A stretch of 64,000 bases of DNA from Chlorophyllum brunneum (taxonomy: Eukaryota > Basidiomycota > Agaricomycetes > Agaricales > Agaricaceae). A model generated the notes under the pieces. It was not told the DNA's origin. It did not search any database and saw nothing but the letters and a program-made list of their open reading frames with translations. Positions 31,971 to 42,242 of the stretch are shown here, piece after piece. A program made the position numbers and the translations under genes. The stretch is from the NCBI GenBank assembly GCA_963576785.1, contig OY756141.1, positions 310,001 through 374,000 on the forward strand. The letters are read 5' to 3'. Within the stretch, counting starts at the first letter, position 1. Every line of letters begins with the position of its first letter.

Positions 31971-34135
31971 TGACCACAACTTCTTGATCTCTTACCACCA
32001 CCTTCCTCTTTTGGATAGGTGCTTGACATGGACAAGAGATTAACTACACTATGTCTAGAAACATCAGTACCCCCAACTCACCCTGGGATGAGGAGATTAC
32101 CTCTGAGTCCTTCTATAGGACTGCCACTGGCCCCAGTGACAAGTCCAGATTGCAACTGAAGTGTGAGTGGAAGAGAGCCAGAGCGGCCTCCTCCATAGGA
32201 TCTACTGCCAGACCATCAGGATTGGAGGCAGATATTGAAGCTGGAATGGAGTCCAGTGCCTCTGAAGCACCATCCCTTCCCTCTACCACATCATTGACTG
32301 AGCCTCTCATCCCTCCCTCAACCCCCACCACTTCTACCCCACGTGCTGTCTGGTTCAGTGGTCAGCTTGGGACATTCAACTGGACCTCTCCCTGATCCAA
32401 TATAACCCCACATGTTAGTCAGGCTTTTGCTTCACTTGCTCAGATCCACAATGTGGATGATGTCTCATCAACAGACATCTCCTCCACCCTCGATGCCTGC
32501 AGTGGTTTTCTTTCCTACTGCATTCACTTTGGAATCCTCGAAAGGTCATTCCACTCTTCCCACCTTGGGAAGGACACCTCTATTGCTACCCTGTGCCAGG
32601 AAGTGGCAACCCAGTTTTCCCCCCCAATTGCCTCTGTCCCCCCACAGCCCCTCTTTCCATCCCATGGATCTGCTAAAGTAAGCGGTGATGTGACTATGTC
32701 TGGTATTTCATAGCCCTCTGTGACCCTACCAGTCCCCCCTGTTCCTGTGCATGATAAAAGAACATCACACATTTCCTCCTCCCATGGTCCCTCCCCTAGG
32801 CCCTCACAAGACCCCCATTGCTCAAGGCCAGCATGCACATCAGTGCCCACTACCCCTATTTCTCCCGCACTAGTACCAACCAAGAAGTCCTATGCTGCTG
32901 CTGCCACTACTAATCCTGCTACCTTGGTTCATGTGACCAAGGCATTTCCTCACCTCCCCCTGGACTGCATCATGGTAGTACACTGGGCTGCCACATTACC
33001 TCCTAAATGTACCCCCAAGATGCACTCTACCACTGCTGGTCCCAACCGCCACCAAATCCTCCTAGCACTTGATGTTAGGACTACTAATGTCAACTTCCCA
33101 GTACTTATCAAAAGTGCTAATGATACCCTCCTCTATGCCAAGTCTGCCCTCCAGGCAGATGGGGCATGCTCTGCTTATGGTGGTATTACTGTCACCACCT
33201 CTGCTGTCCCCTCCACTGATGAGATTACCCTCATTGCTAATACTGCCAAGCGGCTCCTGGGTCTCAAGACCCCAGTTGCAGCTGCCCTCCCTAGGTCCAA
33301 GTCCTATCTGAAGGTCCTGGATGTTCCCTTCAAAGTCCTGGTGTTACTCACCATATTTCAGTTGCCAAAATTACTGAGGCACTCAAGGCCTCTCACCTCC
33401 CTTCACTCGAACTCACAGATACCCTGTATGTTATGAAGAACTCCTGCCACTCAGACTTAGCCACTATTTGGTTTGATGTCTGGGACTCCCAGTCTGGAGC
33501 TGCCACCAAGAAACTTGCTGGCAAACATGTCTATATTGCTGGCTATGAATGCCTCATCAAACTTGTGCATGCAAATCCTGTGACCCCCCAGTGTAGTCAT
33601 TGCTGGAAATAGGGTCATCTGACTTCTGTCTATAGGTCCAAAGGCCTCAAGTGCCCCCGTTGCAGAGGTCCCCACCAAGTAGAGTACCACTGTCTCCTTT
33701 CTGGATGCTGTAAGGGTAATGCCAAAGCTGAACCCCCCATCCCTGCCACTCCTGAGGGCATGCCGTGCCCCTACACTGCCTACTGCTTAAACTATGGTGA
33801 AGATCACACAGCAAATGAGCTAAAATGCTCATTCTGAGCCCACTGCTTCAAAGCTGGCTGGATCTGGGGTCGCTATGAGGAGACAAGAGTTCAGAGGAGG
33901 GAGGTGAGGGCACTGATCAATTGCATTGAGTAGTTCCTCCATCTATTCTCTACTGTATTATCATTCAGACTCTCTAGTCCACATGTGCTTATAGTTTAAT
34001 GTACTACTCTGTCAATAAAGTTCTTTAGGTGTAGGTTGGAGAGCCCTGTATCATACTTGTAGTAGGTATAGGGGGCAGACTGCATTCGAGCCCTGCTTTA
34101 AATATTGATAATGGAAAAAAAAAAAAAAAAAAAAA
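31971..34135 (+). mobile_element. ORF1-only LINE (non-autonomous), 2.2 kb
   Basis: An 80-nt leader, one ORF1-type gene, a short 3' UTR and a poly(A) of 21 residues (34115-34135), flanked by a perfect 14-bp duplication. No endonuclease or RT coding sequence exists between the duplications. It is therefore a complete insertion that was mobilised in trans. Its ORF1 and 3' end are clearly different from the Tad1-like LINEs A-F, so it belongs to another LINE lineage. Confidence 0.9.
32051..33933 (+). pseudogene. ORF1-type protein of the ORF1-only LINE
   Basis: ATG at 32051 (MSRNISTPNSPWDEE). The architecture parallels LINE ORF1: Ser/Thr/Pro-rich N-terminus, KKSYAAAATT linker, middle domain, LPRSKSYLKVLDVPF, TIWFDVWDSQSG, then Cys/His clusters (CSHCWK, CPRCRGPHQVEYHC, CLNYGEDHTANELKC). 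Stops occur near 32395, 32711, 33611 and 33836, and there is a frame change near 33340. One cluster has Cys-to-Tyr (CLNYG). By family analogy it binds element RNA. Similarity to the ORF1 of copies A-D is at motif level only. Confidence 0.8.
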
Positions 34136-34149
34136 GAGCATACCTAGGC
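34136..34149. repeat. Target-site duplication of the ORF1-only LINE, right
   Basis: GAGCATACCTAGGC directly after the poly(A). Confidence 0.95.
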
Positions 34150-36589
34150 CAGGTTAATTGAAGCTAATGAATAAGAATACTCCTAAAAGGCATGGCTTTG
34201 ACCATGCTAAATTAAAACATGAATATAATAATCCCTATAGACTCTTCTAGACTGTAGCTTGGACCATTACAAAAAGACCCTAAAGCCCTTGTAAAAATCA
34301 TATGTTACTTGTGCCCTAGACCCAGTTTCCTTTCCTGTAGACCCAAGAAATGTATAAAAAACCCTTGGTTGGACTGGGAAAAACAAGTATCCTGCTCCCA
34401 GCAGTTCACTAGAAATTTAATTGCAAATTTCCAAGTTTTTTTGCATGATTTAAAGCATACTTTGGTCATAGACCAAAGATCTAAGAATAAAAAGAATTAT
34501 ATAAGACTTAAAGAATTGACTTTCAGGTGATCTTGGCTATACAGTCAAGTAAGTTTAGAAACTGACTGCACTAGTGTTAAGAGGATATTTTGAGAGAGCA
34601 GTTTGACTTGGAACAATTGTCTAAAGATCCAAAGAGTTAGTTAGTCAAGATTTTCAGTAGTTTAGTCAAGAACTCTGATAGTAATGTGAAATAAGTTACA
34701 GCTGTTATAGAGACCTATTTTCTGATATAAGTCTTGGTTTTGTCTTAGCATAAATCTGTAGTTATAACTTTTGGTTTCCACTCCCCTATTTCTTTGGTTA
34801 TTATTTCCCACAAATTCATCAGAGTAGCTATTTGGCTATATTGAGTTGATTGTCATTAAATAAATCATACATACAAACTATTAATCCTCTTTAATGACAA
34901 GCAAGATGGCAGATGAAACTACAAAAATACTATTATATACTGAAACACATTCCCAGAAAGACCAACACAAAAGCAGATATACAATTGAGATTAACAAAAA
35001 CAGACACCACTTGAGACAACACCAACATTACTCTATTACCTAATCATCTATTCAACAACACAATCACCAAAATCTGATAAATCTGGGAAATCTCAGGAGA
35101 AGAAGAGCTGAAATACCAAATATGAAAAGAAACAAAGAGGGAAACACAGTGGATAAAAGAAAAGGAGAAATGACCAGAGGAGATATGGGAGATAGATGGA
35201 TTACCAATGTTTGAAGGAAGAATATATGTTCTACCTAACAACCAGATATGACAAGAAATACTCTAACAACACCATGACAAAACAGACATAGGACACCCAG
35301 GACAACATTGAATGATTGAACTCCTTAAACAGAGTTATTGGTGGCCCCAGATGCACAATGATGTCAAATAATACATCAAAGGATGTGATACCTGCCAATA
35401 CTCTGAACAAAACCTATGATACATTTCCATCCACTACTAATACCAGCAGAACCTTGGGAATTAACATGATAGGATCATTACCAGAGTCAGACAGATATGA
35501 TGCAATACTTGTCATAGTTGATCATTTTAGCAAAATGATCAGACTGCACATGATAAACACCACATTATCATCTGAGGAGTTAGGAGATATATATCAAGAT
35601 GATATATGGAGAACACATGGAATAGCTTGCAGAATCATCAGTGACAGAGGCCCACAACTTGTGTCAAAATTTATGGCAGAGCTATGCTGAGCAACCAGTA
35701 CTTAAAGAAACTTATCCATGACATATCACCCTCAAACTGATGGTCAAATGGAGCACATCAACCAAGAGGTTGAAACAATAAACCATGTGCAGGACAACTG
35801 GAAGGAATGGCTAACCATGGCAGAATTCCAGTATAATGACAAAATTCACACTGCCACTAGATACTTGCTATTTCAGATAGTTTATGGACAACATCCTTGG
35901 AAAGGAGATATAACAAACATGGCCAGAGCACCTGCAATTATGGAACAAATACAGAAGTTACAAAACATACCACAGGAAATGATCAAAATACTACAATATA
36001 GCTAGACTCAAATGGAAAAATGCAATAGTATCAAACCAGAGCACAAGTATATTCCAGGAGAACATGTATGGCTTGAAGCAAGCAACATCAGGACAATGAA
36101 ACCAACCAAGAAGCTAGATCACAAATACTATGGACTATTCCAAATAAAAGCAAAAATAGGTGAAATAAGCTACCAACTGGAATAACATGGGCAATATATG
36201 ATGTGTTTAACAGTCAACTCCTCTCCCCCTATTACATGACAACCAGCACACTCCACTACCACCAATGCCCAAGATCATCAATGATGAAGAACAATATGAG
36301 GTAGAAGAAATCCAAGGACACCATATAAGAGGACAGAGAAATCAATACCTAGTACACTAGAAAGGTTATACCTCCAAAGAAGACACATGGGAAGATGAGT
36401 CAGAACTAGAAAATGCCAAGGAGGCAGTTTATGAAATTTTAGACAAGATTTCAAGAATGAAACCTATAACAAGGGGGGGTAAAAAGTGACAATTATGAAC
36501 AGTAGACCTTGCATTGCAAAAGATTACTATACTTGACACACCTCATACTGTATCCACTGCACTTTAGACTTCACCAACTATCTCCACAA

Positions 36590-37475
36590 CACAGTATGCA
36601 TTGCCAAATGCAAACCCACTCCTTTCCCAGCCAATGACACAGAGTTTGAGCAAGAACTCAACAACCTCCTCAATGCCCAATCTACTAAAGACCAAATCAA
36701 ACATTACACTGCCACAACCAAAGGACTCACCTATATTGCCGATACCATCAACAACCTCCAAGTCCAAGCCAAAGTCCTAAGTCATATTCTACTTGTCACC
36801 ACTATCAGAGTCCTGCCAGCTGCTATGTCAACTGGAAAATATGAACTTATGAAGGAATTATTGGATAAAGCAGCCACTAATCTTAATGTATTGGTACACT
36901 CTGATACAAAGTAATACATCCAAAGTGCCCTAGTTGAGACAGGTGAGAGGTTCAATCATCTTACTGACTCTAGTAACAACCCTACCTACAAACTTACTTG
37001 ATGATTGATAGATCTTGATTCATACACCCCTACCATATTATCTGACAAACTGCCATATCACAAAGAAGATGAACAAGAATGGTTAAATGAGGGAATGGAA
37101 GGCATCAAGAAGTCAGTAATGGAACAATTAATGGAACCTGATATGAGAGATGAAGTAGACTACCTCCTAATCCATATACCTAACTTTGACCCACCTACCA
37201 AACTAATCATATTCAACCCACCTCAATCCTACCTCACACTGAAAGAAGGAGGACAACTTGACAACAACTATTGGCAAGAAATAGTTTATAACCTAGTCGC
37301 AGCAGAGACAAATAATACCACTACTTTCCAAGACTATACTATTGTACTCTTCAGAGGTGGACAAGATCATACACCTTTCTGGATCAGATGCCAATGCTGC
37401 TCAGGAACTCCAATGATTGGTCCTACCAAACAGCAACTCATCAATGCCCTTTACAAGGAGAAGAACACCAAGTAG
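36590..37475 (+). pseudogene. Ty3 copy 2 ORF3 (unknown function)
   Basis: This is the longest-preserved version of the post-pol ORF. A 1-base insertion near the expected start shifts the ATG, but the frame is then readable: FPANDTEFEQELNNLLN, LTYIADTINNLQVQAKVLSH, LLDKAATNLNVLVHSDTK, LIDLDSYTPTILSDKLPYH, FNPPQSYLTLKEGGQ, NYWQEIVYNLVAAETNNTTT, FRGGQDHTPFWI and QLINALYKE, with stops near 36913 and 37000. The predicted protein is mixed helical, soluble and about 290 residues if intact. No known domain is recognised. Conservation with copies 1 and 3 shows that it belongs to the element. Confidence 0.75.
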
Positions 37476-37518
37476 TTCATCATATTTAATGGGATCATGA
37501 ATATAGAAAGGAAAATAT

Positions 37519-37819
37519 TGTTATGAACTATTCTTAGCCATTACATTCCTATCATGCACCCATACTTATCATTTCACTATATCCATTTCATCTCCTGTTT
37601 CACCCCTTAGAACTATACTCTTCATGACTCATTCTACTCATTCCTATGACTCCATTACTCCATTCCCTTATTTTAGCACTCACTACTAGTATATAAAGTG
37701 TAGTAATACTTGATGTATTCCTTACACTTTACCAATCATATCATTTCTTTCTCTTTTCTCTACTTCCTAGTCTTTATCCAGAAGACTTGCAACCTGAGTC
37801 CTAGACTAAGGTTGTAACA
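37519..37819 (+). repeat. 3' LTR, Ty3 copy 2
   Basis: Starts TGTTATGAAC and ends GTTGTAACA, followed by GTTGG (37820-37824), the target duplication. Confidence 0.95.
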
Positions 37820-37824
37820 GTTGG

Positions 37825-38549
37825 TGAATGTACAACACACTTGTTTTGTGGAGAATTCCTTTCTTAGCAAAGTAGTACTTAAGTTCCTGAGACATGTATT
37901 CCCCTCCATTATCAGAGCACACATGCTTGATGCATTTGCCTGTCTGGTTCATGACCAGCTCAGCATATGCCTTGAAGCATCTAATTTGTTGTCCAAGAAA
38001 GAAATGTGCACAGAGGAAGAATAGTTATCAAGGAATGTTATAACCCATTTGAACTTGTAATAAGACACAATGGGGAGTTTCTGAAGATCTGAATAGATCA
38101 ATTCAAGGATCTTGGATATGTGAGATATGTTCTCATGGTAGGCCTTGTTCAGCAGCTTTCCAAGCACACAACCAAGGCAAACCTTCTGTTCCCTCAGTAG
38201 AAGTACTGGGACAGATTCTGTGTGTTTTGGCACATAACCCAGAGCTTGGTCAGATGGGTGTGCAAATCTTTGATGCTAGATATCATAGGATGTGGTATTT
38301 TTGTTGATCAACACCAAGGAGAATCAAAGATCTCCATTGCGCAAGATGTATATGTCAACAAAGTGAACTTAGTTCAAAGAAGTACCCTGGTGACACTGTC
38401 TGCTCAGGAATGGCTTACCACAAACATCACAAATAACAGTCTTCCCATTAGATGTTTTTGCAGTCAGACTGGTTTTATCCATGATAGATCTGGTTGAGAG
38501 AAGTCTCAAAACTAACTTCAGTATGTAATATATGCTACTGAACTTCACC
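37825..38549 (-). pseudogene. Copia integrase, proximal part
   Basis: Block of the copia pol between the LINE C and Ty3 copy 2 insertions. Read downwards: pre-integrase zinc region (ICDVCGKPFLSRQCHQG; CLGCVLGKLLNKAYH), first integrase Asp region (ELIYSDLQKLPIVSYYKFKW, FLDNYSS) and second Asp motif (CSDNGGEYMSQELKYYFAKKG). Frame changes and stops are present. The sequence continues at 28047. Confidence 0.9.
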
Positions 38550-38564
38550 AGACTCAAGTCTTAC
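38550..38564. repeat. Target-site duplication of LINE copy C, left
   Basis: AGACTCAAGTCTTAC matches 52169-52183. Confidence 0.93.
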
Positions 38565-38648
38565 CATCTCTTCTTTGACTCATACCACTACCATTGATTT
38601 GCAAAAAACTCGATTCTACAGTACTAGTCTACACTACAAAGAGATATA

Positions 38649-40884
38649 ATGCCTGTGCTACATTTGAATCTCTCTCTGAGAGAGCCTATGCCTGATGGTG
38701 ATGGGGATATCTTTGGGAACATTCCATGTGTTCCCTCTTCCTCCATCTTCTCAGCCTCCCCGGCTCTACCCCCTCCTGGCATCCTGTTTCCCAGGATGCC
38801 CACCTCTGCTATGCCTGTAATCCCTACTGATCAGGCATACAGCCAAACTGTTCCCCCTTTGGTACTCAGCTGTAGTCCAAAAACCCCCCCAAGCTCAAAT
38901 GTCCCTCTATCTAGCAACATGGACAAGACCATCCACAGAGTGTCAAAATGAGTTTGCCTGGAAGGTGACCAATATTACTCTGGTAACAAAGACTGGGCCA
39001 ACCAGGTTGAAGAGGAGATTAAGGCCAAAGTTGAGGATGGAAACAACTCTGAGGGTGAGAGTAGACCAGAGGAGTTTTATGATGATGCTGTAAGAGAGGT
39101 CAGTAAGATCTCTGAATGGGTTAAAGCTTGCAGCACTTACAATATGAGTGGTAACAAGGGTCTGGCCTTTGGTCGGGCATTCACTGAACTGACAGGAACT
39201 TTGATGAAGGTGGGATGGCTCAAAGTCACTGTTGATGAGTAGAAGAATGACCTCCATGGTTGGATGGGGGTAAATTTTGGTAAAATTACTGTCAGAGCTG
39301 ATGAAACCCCTCAGCCAGACAACTCTCCTCTCCTCAGCACAAAGGACAAAGGCCGTGTGGCCTCATCCCTTGCTCCTAACCCTAGGGGCCCCACCCCTAA
39401 CCCCAAGCCCTCAACCTTGAGGCAAGAAGACAACATCTGCATAGAGGTTGTTGAATAAATTATTAGTCTAGGTATCTCTGGTAATAATGATGTCACTCAT
39501 TTGGGTGTCTCTGATGATGATGTTCAGATGATCTCTAAGGCAAAATTCAAGGCCGTCTCCCACACCAAGAAAGGTAAGCCCCAAAAGACTTCCCCCAAAG
39601 GCAAAAACTCCACTGCCAGATCAAAGGGAGTGAATAAACCCACACCAAAGGCTTTGCCAGCTGCAGTACCAAAACCCATGCCTACAATGACTTCTATAGG
39701 CCCCACTCTGGCTTCTAAAGGCCCCACTCTGGCATCCAAGTCCAAAGGTTCCTATGCAGCAGCAGCTACTAAACCTAAAAACAGTCCTTCTGCCTCCTCC
39801 AGACAGGATCCACTCAAACTCTTAGAGTTTGTGAGCAAATTCCCAGAATTATCTCATGAGAAAGTCATAGTGATGTATGATGCTGCTTTTTCTACACCTC
39901 CCACTGTGACCAAAAAACCTGCCAATAAGCCTGGTGCAATTCGCTCTACTCTCAATAGCCCCTCATGTAAACAGGTCATCATACTGCTCCTTACCAGACC
40001 CAATGTCACCAACTTTGGATCCATTATCAACTCTCTCAATACTTGTCTTATCACTGAGAAGTCCAAAACAAGGGTCATTGCTGCTTTGCAGGGTAAGCTA
40101 GGCCTTATGGTCCACACCTTGGAGGTTCTGACCCCTGCTAAGCTTAACGTTGTTAAAGCATGGCTCAAAGAAAAGTTTGGAGGGATCATCACAGGTGAAG
40201 CATCTCCCCCTCAGTCCAAATCATTCGTAAAAATCATGGACGTAAATTACATCACCCCCCCAAGGCATTGTCCTCACCAAGGCCAATGTGGTCTCCAGTG
40301 TCTGGAGTTCAATCCACTCAGACGCCATCCAATTTACTACACAACCACAAGTGTGTCGCAACTCCAAGCATTCTGACACCTGTACAGTGTGGTTTGAGAT
40401 CTGGGACTCTAAAGTAGGCTCCAACATCACCAAGATTGAGGACAAGTTCCTTAACATCTATGGAGTCCTATTTCACATTAGGAGGGCCAGCACCAACCCC
40501 GGTGTCCCATTCTGTGCCAAGTGCTGCAGATGGGGCCATCCCTTAGTCTGATGCTGTGCAAGGTTGTTCAGCTATGCTCACTACAAAGGACCACACTCTA
40601 CTGCCAACCACTGCACCTTTGCATTTTGTTACAAGGATAATGAGAAAGCAACCCCTCCTGTCACTGCCACCCCTGCTGGAGAACCGTGCCCCCACAAGGT
40701 GTTGTGCTTCAATTGTGGTAAAGACCATCTTGCCACAGACAGAAAATGCCAGTTTTGGAAACATCGATTTGACCATGACTGGCATGCCAACAAGGTGCTC
40801 AAGCTTAGAGCCAATAAAGGAGTTCCCCACCCCCCCTCCTCTTCATCCCCAGCTGGTCAAAGCCAAATGACCCCCTCTCAATGA
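38649..40884 (+). pseudogene. LINE copy C ORF1 (gag-like)
   Basis: ATG at 38649 (MPVLHLNLSLREPMP). The frame continues to about 40265 with stops near 38949, 39240 and 39456. Then a 1-base insertion in a C run (near 40255) shifts to the frame that carries TVWFEIWDS and the zinc motifs (CAKCCRWGH, CFNCGKDH). A short GPTLASK repeat is visible near 39705-39740. The TGA stop overlaps the ORF2 start as ATGA (40881-40884). Confidence 0.9.
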
Positions 40885-41764
40885 ATAACACACCCAACAA
40901 TCAAGACAGGCTCCCTTGCTCTTTATTGAATGAATTAAAAGTCTGTTCTCACAATGTTGGAAGATCATATGGAGTGATGGAGACAGTCCTTGTGCACAGA
41001 GGTAATGTCAACCTCCTCCTTATTCAAGAACTCCTGTGGAGATACCTCTGCAATATACCTTCTCCTATCTCCAATGATGGTTTACCTTTTGTAGGGAGTC
41101 CAATCCATCTGGACTGGACCCTCCTTTCCTACCCTATTATAGCCAAAGAAGTCCTCCAGGTTGGATGCTGGCAGATTCCTCATCAACTTCAACCTTGGCC
41201 TGAAGGGTCTGGCAGGACAGTCAATGAGAACCATCAAACCCTCCCTCATGTCCTTGCTTTTGCACACAAACGACTCAAGTGACTCCAACCCTCCATCAGA
41301 AGGGACATTATCAATCATTGAGACCTCATGTGCATTTTGTTATTTACCAGAGGAGAAGAACTTCTACTATTAAATGTCTACAACAACAGCTATAACACTG
41401 CACTCCACTTCCTTGAGGAGCACCTCTTTGACCTCCCGCCCTTTCTTCTAATGGGTGGTGACATCAACATCTGATCTGAGAGATGGGACCCTTCAATGGA
41501 TCAACATCCTACAAGTGCAGACCATCTACTTATGGTCACTGAGGCTCTTAACTTGGAAAGGTCAATTCTATCCATTGCCAAACCTACACAATACGCTTCA
41601 GACCCCAATCTCCCAAACATGGTCATCAATCTTCTCTTCACCTCAGGAACACTTTTGCATATCCCCACTCATAATATCCAGGATGGTGATTGGTACAATT
41701 CTGACCATGCCCCCCTTCTTATTCAAATCCCTATTTCCCAAATGAATATTGTCATAGAGAGAAT

Positions 41765-41783
41765 GATGGTTCCTAAGGGCTCT
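41765..41783. repeat. Target-site duplication of LINE copy D, left
   Basis: GATGGTTCCTAAGGGCTCT also occurs at 48537-48555. The first four bases overlap the CATC start of the element, so the true duplication is 15-19 bp. Confidence 0.92.
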
Positions 41784-42242
41784 TTTTTTTTTTTTTTTTT
41801 TTTTTATCAACAATTTATATAGCAGTGCTCGAATGCAGTCTGCATGTACATACATACAAAGATAGAATGTACAGAATGTTCAGAGAAGGGCAAGTAAACT
41901 ACAAGTAAACTAACCCCACGAGACTCGACAACATCTAGCACGTACACTAGAGAGATGTTTGGTACCTACGATGTTCAGCGAAGAGAGAGGAGAGAGGGAA
42001 TCGGAAAAAGAGAGAGTGAGAGAGAGAGATCGATAGAAAAGAAACTATCTACCTGCAATCACAAGGGGGAACATCAAACGGTACATAGCGTGTGGGCAGG
42101 TATTTACCCAGGCACCATGGGAGAAATGGAAGTTGAACGAAAACTATATAAAAAGTAGACAAGCGAGGAAAGGGGAGATAGAGAAATGAATTGGAAATTC
42201 ATAACCTGGAAAGCAAAAGAAGAAAGATAAAAGAAAAGGACC

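Larger units (their letters stand above)
31399..34892. mobile_element. Unclassified insertion in Ty3 copy 2 RNase H
   Basis: About 1.3 kb of sequence without copies elsewhere in the window (31399-31956 and 34150-34892), itself split by the ORF1-only LINE. It is bounded by the direct repeat AATGA (31394-31398, 34893-34897), perhaps TAATGA. Neither TG/CA ends nor terminal inverted repeats are clear. AT-rich, no coding signal. It contains a TATA-like TATAAAAAACC (about 34352). It may be a degenerate solo LTR or a small non-autonomous element. Confidence 0.5.
29576..36489 (+). pseudogene. Ty3 copy 2 pol, split by an insertion
   Basis: Protease (LVDSRCTH, Gly of the Asp-Ser-Gly triad changed to Arg), RT with YMND in place of YMDD (about 30697-30710), RNase H up to the insertion at 31391, then from about 34897 the rest of RNase H, integrase (HHDKTDIGHPGQH zinc motif; ISDRGPQ and QTDGQMEHINQE acidic motifs intact) and a chromodomain (YEVEEIQGHH, YTSKEDTWEDES). 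Several frame changes, including small deletions near 35400 and 36185, and many nonsense codons are present. Confidence 0.9.
28048..37819 (+). mobile_element. Ty3 chromovirus, copy 2 (with nested insertion)
   Basis: Inserted in copia integrase, with target duplication GTTGG at 28043-28047 and 37820-37824. It has the same architecture as copy 1. It is split at about 31399-34892 by an insertion that carries an ORF1-only LINE. More transitions and frameshifts than copy 1. Confidence 0.95.

Noticed and set aside
32524..32883. 119-aa minus-strand frame in the ORF1-only LINE
   Set aside because: Shadow of the Ser/Pro-rich part of ORF1.
36590..37475. Envelope gene (errantivirus-like env) for Ty3 ORF3
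   Set aside because: No signal peptide, transmembrane helix or furin-type site is visible in any of the three copies.
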